Part shown: positions 1-10,400 of the stretch, one piece after another | Position numbering within the stretch: the first letter of the stretch is position 1 | Layout: each line of letters opens with the position of its first letter | Assembly: GCA_964036045.1 (NCBI GenBank) | Contig: OZ038392.1 | Coordinates: 35,167,330 to 35,231,329, forward strand | Direction of reading: 5' to 3' | Length of the DNA: 64,000 nt | Source of the DNA: Eutreptiella sp. 'Long Island Sound 2002' | Lineage: Eukaryota; Euglenozoa; Euglenophyceae; Eutreptiales; Eutreptiaceae | The notes under the pieces: model-generated | Told to the model about the DNA's origin: nothing | The model's input: only the letters and a program-made list of their open reading frames with translations | Databases searched by the model: none | Position numbers and translations under genes: made by a program

Positions 1-1346
1 GTGTCAACGCCAAAAGGATGGTGAAGGATTGTTTCGGGGACGGCGTGCTCAAAACGGAGTGCCAAAATCCAAAGGGAGGCGAGGGTGCTCCTTTTTGTTC
101 AACGCGAGCGATTTTGGGACACACGCAATCCGATCGATTTTGCGCACGGAGTGCCCGGCGTGCTGCGTGGATCCCAGCAACGGAGGCCAAGCATGCCCAC
201 TCCCCGCATGCACGCCCATCGTGGCCACGGGTTTGGATTTGGTTGGCACGCTAAATCGGCCTTCATTGCCTCGGCATGTGCGGATGCTCACGGCACATAG
301 CACCGCCATGGACGCAACTGCTCCAAATGCCAGCTCAGGGAATGGTCACATACTTGACATGGAAGACATGACGTGTTGCAACAAAGGCCGAGGGATGTCA
401 TGGAAGGCGGGCTGATGAACCAAAGATGGTTGTGCGATGTCCGGCGATTCCGCCATTGTTTCCGGAATGCCCGCATTATGCACGGAGGGCCCTTTGCGCG
501 CCTCAACAACTACATTGGACGCGGGACTTGTGGGCGCACCCAATCTGTGGTGCGAACAATGCACGAGAGGCGAAGTTGTGTGGGTTGGTTCCTATTCGCG
601 CTAGCATGCACGTGTGAGCCTTACACGGCCATCCAGGCAAATGGTCTTGGCAATCGCTCACAAACACTTGATCAGAATTCCTCTGCAGCCGTCTTCACTT
701 TCTGTCGCTAGTGGAAACCATCATTCAAAACGTATTCACCACAATTCGCAGCCAGTCTCCGAATTCTCCGAATTGATCAATTTTTGGCACATTGTCCCAT
801 GAACCAAAAGCCATTTGGGTCGTGTCATGTCTCTGTGTTTTGGCTGTATCACCAATCACTCACCATTCCATGTGATTGGAATCAAATACAACCCCCTCAT
901 TACTGCTATCCGAGAACTAGTAGGGTTTTGGAAACCTGGAGCGCAACTGATCCGATTGTGCTTGATCGTCTTCGCTGTACTGGGGGGCATCGAGAAGGCG
1001 TTGTGTTGATAGCCATGCAAAGAGACAAAACGCGAATGGAAGCACTCGCCACGCAGGGCATCGCATACAAAAGACCTTTAAATAATATCCATGGGTGCGA
1101 ATCTGTGGTAAAACAGCACAACCAATTTGTGACCTCTGAAACTCTCGTCCCACAATCGTCATCTCCACAACCAACTCAGCCCGTCACATTTTTGAAAACC
1201 CCTCTCCCAACCCTTAACCCCCCCCCCCCCTTCTGACACCTACGTTCTTCGAACAGAACACCAACAAGAACACAAAGCACGTGCACCAGTAACAGTCACA
1301 CCAAAAAAAGATGCCCCTTGCGCTAACACAGGCCAGGTTCAGTCAT
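1..1346. other. No recognisable gene
   Basis: Several short overlapping open frames occur here on both strands, but none has a domain, a biased composition or a convincing splice structure. A run of ten or more C lies near 1219-1230, the first of the many C-tracts in the window. Confidence 0.5.
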
Positions 1347-1394
1347 AGTGCGGAAACACGGGGTCGCGGTGTTTTGGACAAGCCCGTGTTTGCG
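1347..1394 (+). repeat. Direct repeat, copy A
   Basis: About 48 bp beginning AGTGCGGAAACACGGGGT recur at 2201-2247 in the same orientation with a handful of substitutions. The two copies lie about 850 bp apart and bracket the gene-family fragment at 1488-1703. Each contains partly self-complementary segments (AACACGGG near CCCGTGTT). Confidence 0.6.
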
Positions 1395-1487
1395 GGCGAC
1401 ACATATCACAGAACACTCGTTGCAGACATGAGCCACACAACCCCTCGAAACACGACATTACAAAGCATTTCTCTTCATGTGCACAAC

Positions 1488-1703
1488 TCATGTACAACGC
1501 AATTTTCTTGCATTCTGATTGACAGGCACCGAATAGAACCTCTTGCCAACCTTGCCCCTCATCTGGAAGAGCTGGACATGCTTGCCTCTTGGGGCTGGCT
1601 TTGGGGCTGCCTTAAGGGCTGGTTGAGGGACAGGCTTGGGTTTCTTGTCTTGGGGAACAAAACTGTCATCCACAATGTCTTTTGTGAAGGATTCAGCGCC
1701 CTT
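1488..1703 (-). pseudogene. Fragment of a dispersed gene family (C-terminal part)
   Basis: The minus strand reads KGAESFTKDIVDDSFVPQD, then a Pro/Ala/Lys linker, then HVQLFQ...KRFYSVPVNQ. This aligns over its length with the protein at 15118-15502, which reads GKLYFTRDICEKKWIPKD, a similar Ala/Pro/Lys linker, then HVQQFK...QKFFTIPLDPQ. The shared plan is FT(K/R)DI, (V/I)P(Q/K)D, a basic linker, HVQ.F and (K)(R/F)F(Y/T)(S/T)(V/I)P. I do not recognise the family. A stop lies directly upstream of the aligned part and no start codon is evident, so this is either an exon or a truncated copy. Direct repeats at 1347 and 2201 flank it. Confidence 0.45.
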
Positions 1704-2200
1704 TTACTTTTTACACACACGGATGACCCAAAGGTTGAACAACCCCCAGTACGTCCCCACACATCACCCCTGCACGGTCCCGCATGGCACCCCTGCACAG
1801 CCTATGTTGTGCCCCGGTGCGCCTTCGCCCTGCAGACCAGTTCCTCCCCGCGCCGCGCCCCTGCGTCGCCCCGCTCTGCGCCCCCGCACAGCCCCACGCC
1901 GCTCTCGTGCGCTGCAACGCGCTGCACCCCTGCTCAATTTCACAGTTCAAATACTTGTTCCCCTGCGCCTTGTGACAAGCTTGTCACACCCGATGTGGCA
2001 GGAACAGAGAATTAATCATAACCACCAAAGGGCCCAACATGCCCGCATATACACCAGAACTCAAGAGCACATGGAAATGCAACTACACCAACACTTTGAC
2101 ATCCAAATTGCCCACTCCTGCAGCCTGCACAAAGCCACAAACCCCATTCTCTGAGTAATGGAAATGCATAAACCATGGTTCCAAAAGGGGCCCAAAAGTA

Positions 2201-2247
2201 AGTGCGGAAACATGGGGTCACCGTGTTCGGACAATCCCATGTTAGCG
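2201..2247 (+). repeat. Direct repeat, copy B
   Basis: Second copy of the repeat at 1347-1394, same orientation, starting AGTGCGGAAACATGGGGT. The pair could be the ends of a small inserted unit or a chance duplication. No other copy was noticed in the window. Confidence 0.6.
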
Positions 2248-5200
2248 CAAGTTTTTTGAGGGTAGGGTAGGGTTCACAACAAGAATTACATTTGTTGCAA
2301 ATTGCGTGAATGGGGATGGTGCCGCCATGTTGTGATGGCACATATCCTTTGCAAGGAATTTTTGCCTGCTTGCCCCTTACTTAATGCTTAATGTAGAGTT
2401 GGTTGTACGTGACCTGCAAGAAAAAGAATACTGCCACAGATGGTGGACGCCCTGCCTGGATAAGTGGGGCTTGTCACTGCCCCACATGCAGCGCCCTCAT
2501 GATGCTCTGAGTACGGCAATGCTTCGCTAGAAGCCGCCCTCAAATAGGATGACAAGGTGGCCTCATGGCTGTTTGGTTGTGCTATTGTGTGCTTCACGCG
2601 CATGGTAACACACTGCCGATGTTCCACCCAAAAGATTTACACCAAGTTTTGATCACATGTGCTATGCTATGCCTCTCCGGTCCTTGGGCTGGTTCGCAAC
2701 AACACATCGTGTCACCTGATGCATACACGTGAGCGCACAGAAAACTGCCCTGCACCACCTTCTGTACTCAGTGTTTATTTGGTGCATGTGTTAGCGTGGC
2801 CTTGAAATTGTTTCTTGCTGCTTTGCGGGCTGTGGGCTGTGCCTAAAGACGTGCGCAATAGGGCTGATTGGGAAGAAGGAAGACACGATTGCAACACGGA
2901 CAAGATCTCATGGGCTGCACTTTGGATTTGCACGACCAGGGTAATAACTGCCGAACGTACCCAACATTGACAACGACAACAACAACAACAACAACATAAT
3001 TATAGGCCATTTGAAATGGCTTGCAAAATTGGAGGTGATGATTTACGAGAGTGTGCCACGATACGGACTAAATGTGGCGGTTGTTGGGTTCATTGTTGGC
3101 CACCGTGAAACGCTAACATCTCAATGTGGTAAGATGATTGGAGGATGGTTGAATGTTGACGGGAATGCGTCGATGCAATTTAAATGATAAAAATATTTTT
3201 GGAGTTGGTTATCATATTACTTTTACATGCTTTGATATGAAACTTTAATGGTGAAAACAGTGAAATGTGAAAGATTGAGTATCGCAAAGTGCTGTTTGTT
3301 TGTTGGTAAAGCAGACACAGGAGATTGCAGCTTTGCATTGCAGCTTTGCTTCGATGTTGATGCACCCCGCGTGGGATGTGCAGTTGCGCCACTTCTTGGA
3401 CAACAGAAATCAGGATATAATTAGACATTTCTTTTGAACAGTAAAAAATAGACGGTTTTCACCTGCAATCATATGCCGCCATGCCCACATCGTTGCACAC
3501 AATGCAAAAGCTGCTTCCATTGCCACAGTTCAAAACATGCAATGCAACAAGGAAACGAGACAAATGAATAGTGGGGTTGGTATCGCATGGCAAGAAGTGA
3601 AGACAAAATGCCGTGATGCCGAATGAAAGATACAGAGACAAAATGAAATGGGCAGCATGTCATGTGAACTCTGATTTGTCTCTAGTGCGTTGCACCACGG
3701 CTCATTTATGCGCTGCAGATAGGACTGCAAAAAGCTTAATGGCCCACCCTCGCAAATCCCACCCCTTGTCCATATTGTGCCACGTCAAAAATCACACAGC
3801 ACCATCCAATCCCAATTTGCTTTGGTAACATGCGTCATCCATCCGTGCATATGAAACACCACAAAAAGATTGTACACAAAAATCGTCCACCTGAAATAGT
3901 TAGGTTTGCAGGCGTGTGTGCAACTGGCCCTGCAATACGCAAGAAATTGGTGCACACACTGGTGGTAATTCTGTAATACACCTCTTGGAGCAAACACAAC
4001 TGGCAGCGTTTTTGGAATGGCAGCCCGTTGGGCTAGATGTTGTCGCATGTGAGTTGCCATTATCTATTGTTAGTTTGAAGGAAGTAAAATATCTTTCAGC
4101 TGTCTTATGTGGCGTTTTATGGCAAGGGCACATGTGGTTTTGCCACAAATGGTTAGTACCATGAGCAGGTCAACTGAAATGTCCAAATGGAAGAAATGAT
4201 TGATCTTTGCACCCCCTGGTCGATTGCCCAGGCGTTTACCCTCAAGAGGTTTGAGGTTACCCTAGGCCTCGCAAAAGCATGCATCGAGAGCACGGTGCTT
4301 CTGGACACCTCATCTCCTGTTCGGATTCACTGTCGCTCAAAGATGAGATTGTGCGCATTGTGTTTTATTGTGTGCTTGACCCTATTTGTCTAAAGAAAGA
4401 TTGCGGGCTTCATTAATCAGATAAGACGGGGGGGAGGGGTTGCACGGGATTATTTCGGGGGGGTTTTCTCTTGTACCAAACACGTGCCCCGAAAAGTATG
4501 GACCCACAATTTGCAATGCCGCTAGCATCTTCGCTGCCCTGCTGACACCCCGAAACGAAGGTAAAATGTGGCAATTGGGTGGTCATCGGAAATCTAGGCA
4601 ACCCCCCACGGCTACCCACGTCTACGTGCAAACCCCCTAGCTTCTAGCAGTCGAGTGCAAGGGATACAATGATACAATGCAGAATTTCGAATTCGTTTTC
4701 CCAAGAGTACCTCTCATGTGATTACCCCATTTGTGGCCCAAGCAACATGGGTGTACGGTACTCCCGACGGAATTGATGTCAAAGACGCTGTACCGTTGGT
4801 TGGGTGCAAGGGTTTTCTGCAAGTGGCATTACCGGTTGTGTTCAATTTTAGTGGGGGTGCAACATGTTTATCCCAAGGGCTAATGAGAAAAGTGCACACC
4901 AAAGTATGGTTGCTCCTATGGGACGTTTGGATTGTGGCTACTCCAGGCGGGGGCGGATTTCGGACGATTGTTTCACGACCACTACCCCTCCCTCGCATTG
5001 GCCAGGTAGAAAGGCCTGTTGCCCTTACCTCTGCATTGTCACTGCGGCTCATCTATGCAACAAAACTATCCCTCCAATGCAAGGCCCACCACTTCAGCAC
5101 TCGTGCAGCCGCCCTCCGCTTCATGGAAGAATCTGTTGGTACCCCGTGTGGTAGCAATGCCCCCTCCATTGCGGCCATAGCCGCGTGTAGTGACGGGACA

Positions 5201-5674
5201 CGTGCAGTAGTGCGGCCGCTTCTTATGCATTGACCATCCGTCATTGCTCCTGATATGTCATCACGACGCGCAGTCGGAGGAGAGATCACTTTGGTTGCAC
5301 GTGTTGCGATGGGTTACCTGCGAATTAAAACGTGTTTGCCGTATTTTCACGAGGAGCATTACTTTGTCCAATTCCTACTTGCTACTTCCTGCTTGTTGGC
5401 TGCAATTATTGTCTAGCGAGGGTCGGTGAAGTGGACCGTACTTCACGTAACGGACTAGATCGCGGAGGGCACGCCAAGCCCACTTGCGTCGTTGAAGGAA
5501 ACATGATAAAACCCCTCTTTGTTCACATTGAAGACTAATTAGTGCAACAACGTGCAGTCCGAATGCCGATTTCCCTCCTTGCATCCTTAGGGAAACGTGT
5601 GACATGAAAGCCCAAACACAATTCCACTTCACGTGAGCATTTCACTTGAAAAGACCAAACACGCACAAGCGGAT
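2248..5674. other. No recognisable gene; (CAA)n microsatellite
   Basis: Nothing supportable as coding. A CAA/AAC microsatellite lies at about 2963-2996. The short open frames in this stretch look random in composition. Confidence 0.45.
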
Positions 5675-5817
5675 CTACACAATAATACTTGTGTGTTTCT
5701 TCATCAATACTTCCCGGAGATAATCAGCGGGATTCTCGGGTCTGGTTCTCATCAATTGTGACAGCAATTCATCGACCATCTCCGGAATGTGGTGCTTTTC
5801 AAGATATTCAATATCTT
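5675..5817 (-). CDS. Terminal exon with RIIa/Dpy-30-like docking domain
   Basis: The minus strand shows a strong 3' splice site (pyrimidine-rich, ending TTCAG) at 5818-5823, followed by an open exon ending in TAG at 5675. The translation contains IEYLEKHHIPEMVDELLSQL, then a short stretch with RPENPADYL. This fits the short helix-turn-helix of RIIa/Dpy-30-like dimerisation-docking domains: a YL..H.IPE..(D/E).L...L...RP..P..(Y)L pattern, as in PKA regulatory subunits and several axonemal or adenylate-kinase-related proteins. Such domains dimerise and dock to amphipathic helices, often in flagella. Upstream exons should lie at higher coordinates, but I could not fix them; a GAG|GT donor near 6105 is out of phase. 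The domain call is by motif only. Confidence 0.5.
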
Positions 5818-6652
5818 CTGAAGGCAAACGACACTTAGAGTTTCCATTGTCGTCCGCATGAATGCAACACACAAGGGATACAAGCATCGAAACGGTTGCT
5901 GGGCCACGAAACATGAGAAGTATGCTGCAACGTGGGCTTTCGGGAGGGCTTTGGGTGCAACGTATATCGAGCACACTTATTCCTGCTTTTTGGGTCGTAA
6001 CGTGCAAAAGGGTTTTGGGCCCGTGGACCGAAGAAGCCAACTGGTAGCTTGACACCACCACAAAGAATCACGCGAGCGCCACCACGCCATCCAATTAGGG
6101 TTCCAACCTTCGGGAACCACCTCCCCAAACACTCAAAAAGCAAGTCCTCCGCCAAGATTTGCGAACATTATCCATCCGAACGGACATACGTACCACCCTT
6201 GGGTAATCATTGCGGGGGCGTCGTTATGTTTCCGTTCCACTCTTAGTCTATGGCCATCCTTAGGCGGCAACACAGGCAATAGACATTGAATGCCACAAAC
6301 GAAAAAAATAGACGCTCAAAAAGGGCGTGAAAGGGCGCTCACGGCGTAGAACCTACGAAAAGCTCTACGTTGGTGGGGCGTTCCATAAAAGGGCATGTAT
6401 TGCGCAGCCACTTGGTATGGGCACAACCTTTCGCTACTACAACCCATTGCTACGCTTTGAAGCCGTTTCAAGTGGCAATCGCGCAAAGCCCACAAATTTG
6501 GCATTGCACATCATGGAGCCATACCTTTCTTGAAATCCTCGTGTGTCGTCATGCTAAGGCCAGCCTCTCTTTCCGCAGGCGAAAAAGTATTTGAAAAAAA
6601 GTCACTACAATGTGAAATAAGACCAACGTGAGCGCACCGAAAAGTTAAAAGC
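5818..6652. other. Probable intron or intergenic sequence of the docking-domain gene
   Basis: No exon could be fixed. A minus-strand open stretch near 6020-6155 has a plausible AG|GT donor, but its phase does not match the downstream acceptor. Confidence 0.3.
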
Positions 6653-6734
6653 CGTGGTCAGCAGGACTCGAACCTGCGCGTGAAGATCACAGTGGATTTC
6701 TGGTCCACCCCCTTAACCGCTTGGGTATGACCAC
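6653..6734 (-). tRNA. tRNA-Ser (anticodon AGA)
   Basis: The minus strand folds into a class II cloverleaf. The acceptor stem is GTGGTCA paired with TGACCAC, and the discriminator is G73, as in eukaryotic serine tRNAs. The anticodon stem GTGGA/TCCAC closes a loop CCAGAAA, giving AGA. A long variable arm GTGATCTTCAC and a T-arm with GGTTCGAGTCC (B box) follow. No CCA is encoded, and T-runs follow within about 15 bases as a Pol III terminator. This is a typical nuclear tRNA gene reading UCU, and by wobble UCC. Confidence 0.93.
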
Positions 6735-6867
6735 TCCGTGTTCCTGGGTCCCTAGAATTGTTATAAATATAACTGAGGTCAAAAATTGACTTCAACCAAA
6801 TCCAAACACAAATGTTGAAATCCAAAATGCAAATGAACATAGTGCAAAACATGACCTTTCTTGCAAA

Positions 6868-7247
6868 CTATACCACAACCCGCAAGTCCCGGTCAGTTTC
6901 TGAAAAACTCAGGTAAAGTTTGGCCTTTATATCTTGTTCTTCTTTCGACGAGTAGGATTTCAATAAAATCACTTTCACTTCCTGCGAAATAAATGGCCAA
7001 GGAACAACAATGTTTTCGGATTGGTGCCCGACCGTGTGAATGATAGGCAAGATATTATTGGGTCGATGGAGTTTCGTGGTGTCTTATTTTTTAGCCTTCT
7101 CTCTTCTGTTCGTTCGCACATTCTGTCGTTTTCTTCTGGCTCTGGTGCCTGCCGTCTGCCAGCGCACACTTCGTTTGGAGCAGCGTTCTCACATTTTACG
7201 TGGTATAAGACGTTTCTTTCAAGCAGTGCTATTTGCTGCTCCGTCAA
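6868..7247 (-). CDS. Candidate two-exon gene of unknown function
   Basis: The minus strand opens with an ATG at 7247 (MTEQQIALLERNVLYHVK...), continues charged and Cys-containing, and loses its frame near 6975. A clean 3' splice site (TTTCGCAG) ends at 6982. From there an exon reads EVKVILLKSYSSKEEQDIK... to a TAG at 6868. Both pieces look protein-like: charged, with few rare residues. The donor was not located with certainty. The start lies about 230 bp from the divergent ATG at 7474, so the two genes may share a promoter region. I recognise no domain. Confidence 0.35.
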
Positions 7248-7473
7248 ATGGACTGCAACTGCCGGGGGGCATCCACCTCCAAAGTTGGACCCCAGGGCTT
7301 TAGCTGCTTGCTATTTTTTTTTCCTCCTGATGCACGACCAGAAACCGGTTCTTCTTCTGCATGCCACAAAGCATGCATCGGCAGCTGTACACTTTTCATG
7401 GCGGAGGCCAGGTTACTGCACCTTATGCGTACTTTTCAGTTCCTGTTGTTGATGGTATTATTGTTCTGAAAGG

Positions 7474-10400
7474 ATGTTCAAGCTTGAGAACGAAACTCCT
7501 GCCGCCCCCGTCGACGCTCCAGTGGAGCCCGCCCCTGCAGCCCCGACGACCAACGCAGCCGAAGGCGCCTCAGGTGACTCATCCCTCGCTTTCACGGCGC
7601 AAGTGCAGGACCAAACGGGGGGTCCCTTGTGCACGCGTGCAACTGTGCTTCGTGTTGGCCCAAGGTCTGAACCCCGACACCGCCTGTCACAGCGGAAGCA
7701 AAGGCCGACAAGGTGGAAAACACCCAGGAAGTAACCGCAAAGACAACCACGGAAATTGCTACGCAAACACGGGCCGCCACGACCGAAGAGGCACCCCGAT
7801 CAATGGCAGACTGGTTGAGAGGTGCTTTCCCCGAGGACTCGTTGTGTTTCGCATATTGTGTGCTGTTATTCTGCGACAGATCACATATTCCGGTGGCGCC
7901 GGAAGCATGCCACCTTGCACGGTCTTTTGTTGTGGACGCTGCAGGCCAAGCGTTTTTTTCTTTTCGCGTATTCAGCGCAAGCACTAAGACGCGCCGCACC
8001 CTGCAAAACCCTGAACCGCACCACTAGGTCTTTCCCTTTTCAACAACCACTTAGTATTGCAAGAGTGGAAAGCTTCCTCAGCAGTTCTGTCGCTCTACAG
8101 TTGCAATCAATTTTCCCAGTAGAAAATCTCCCTAGTACACCAGATGGCATGTTCGGCACGATCTTCCGTTCTCATGTCGCTTCCAGGAGACACCAACCTT
8201 GGCGACCCTTTGGATGTGTTGGGCAGCGGGCGCTCCCGCCGAGGAGTGAGTTCGGTCGGCTTGACACTAAAAGGTGTGTCATCCCTCTGAATATGCGTCG
8301 TCACGTTCTCACAGGCCATAAAAGGAAAAACACGCACGCCCAAGCGCGCGCAGACGCTGTGTTTGAAATGGTTGCACAATCCAGAAATTGGGCCAAGACA
8401 AGAAGGTCCAACTGAAAATCGGAACTGCATGACACAGCCATTCGAGTTCAACGTCCACAAACAGCTTCCGTTTGTGCGCTTTGTCACCCTGCCTCGTGGC
8501 ACCGGTGGCACACCGTTTGGGCCGTGTGTGCGAATGGTATGCAGCGAGCTCGCCGAGGTGAAGCCCCACGGGACTGTTCGGCCAACTTCTGTTGTCTGTG
8601 CTTGTGCGCGCTTCGGGCTGGGAGAAGTATTTTGCACTCGTTGACCACAACACACAACACCTTGGTTGACTCATGGTAACCCGCAAGGACGTCGTTCATA
8701 GCAGTTACCCTGTCGTTTGCAGAGCGGGCGGCATTCATCGAGAGTATGATTGCAAGTGGCAACTCTCGTGACCGCTCCAAGAGCGACAAGGGTACGTACT
8801 TGCTCAACAGCCAGAAGAAGGATGATGACGAGGAGGAGGACGGGAGGAGTCGGGCCAGCAGCAATGTGAGCTATTCTTATTTCAATGAAACCAACGTGAG
8901 GTAATATTTGCGTGTGTTCCTCTCATGCGTGCAGCTGTCCTCGTGCTACTATGCTCTTGCAGTGCTTTCAGGGTCTACGCAAGCAGGTTGCATATGTGGA
9001 ACAGGCCTGTCTTTTTGTCATTTTTGATGCAGGGACGTTGCCAAGGCGGATGGCACAGGCCAAAAGTTGAATTCGAATGCGGCACCTTTTACTAGCAGTG
9101 CCATGAGGTATTTGCGTTTTCGTGGTCCACAGACATGCCTTTGTTGTTCAGACCCCGAAACGGTTTTAGTTTGTGCCTCCGAATCAAATCCTGAGGGTTC
9201 CCTCTCCACGAATCGCGGTTTTGGGACACCTCAGCTGCCTGTAGCACGCCAGATGTTTCAGTGCGTTATGACAGTTGTCTTCACATATTGCAGGGAGAAA
9301 GCCAGTGCTGCTGGCGACAACCATTTGAGTGTTGCACGCGGGGGCACCGCCATCATCAACAGGTATGCTACGGCAAGCCCCATCTCGTGATGTCCCCACG
9401 TGCAAATTGTGGTCCCGACGTCATAGTCAGTCAGCCGGTGCAACGTCTGACACAGTACCTGCACCACCCTCTCCGCGGATATTCACACCCCATTTGCTAT
9501 TTGAATTTTTCCCTTTCTGCCCGCAGGCAAAAAAGAGCTGTCAGCGACGCCGCATTTGCCCCCACCAAAGTGACCAGCAGGCCCCCACCAAATCTGCAAT
9601 CAGCCGTCAGCAGAGAAAAAAGGTGTCTGTCTCTCCCTGGCGCTTTTCAGTCAGCGAGGGATTAAAATGAAAAGGGAGATGGACGGATTCAGAGCAAAAA
9701 ATCCGACACCGACGCTGATATGTTTGCTGAACAGATCTGTGAGTGATGCTGCCTATTTGAAATGGGCCCGCAAGCAAGCAAGCGTCCCCGAGGACGAGGA
9801 CGAAGAGGATGAGGATTACGAGGACTACGAGCAGGGGGGGCACTCAACAAAGGTCAATTGCACGTCGCAGGCTGTAAAACCTCTCGCTGTACAGGTTCTG
9901 AGGCAATGAGTGACGGCAAGGCCTGGTGATCGGAGCGGGGTCCGCTCGGGATGCACGTTTCAAGGCTGCAAAAATGCGTGTGAAACAGTGTGGGACCAAC
10001 CTAAAATCACCTGCTATACACATTGACCTTTCAGAAATCCACCCCAAATGTCTTCCATCTTTGATGTACTGACCAGCGGCGGCAGACAACCATGAACAAA
10101 ACATGATATCTGGCGCAGAATGCAGTGGCACAGCGGAGGGAGTGCGTTCTACGCAGGAGCACGCTTCATTGCTGGAGGAATCTCGCATGGGAAAGATATG
10201 TATGGAAGACGGAATACTGGACAAGAGTGGCTGAGGCCAAGACGCTGATGGTTGAGGAGGCAATTTTCTTGTTGAAAATGCGACCGTTCGCGACACATGG
10301 TTCGTAGTTGGTCATTTGGCCCATTTCATCAGGCTCGAGTTTGCAAGGCTATTGCCATCACAGACCCGAATACAAACGAGCCCATCAATTTGAGCCAGAA

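Noticed and set aside
1311-2015. 234-codon plus-strand frame
   Set aside because: Composition is Pro/His/Cys-rich and random-looking. The opposite strand carries the better-supported family fragment.
8107-8655. 182-codon minus-strand frame
   Set aside because: It lies in the 901-nt intron whose flanking exons join in phase on the other strand. Coding character is weak.
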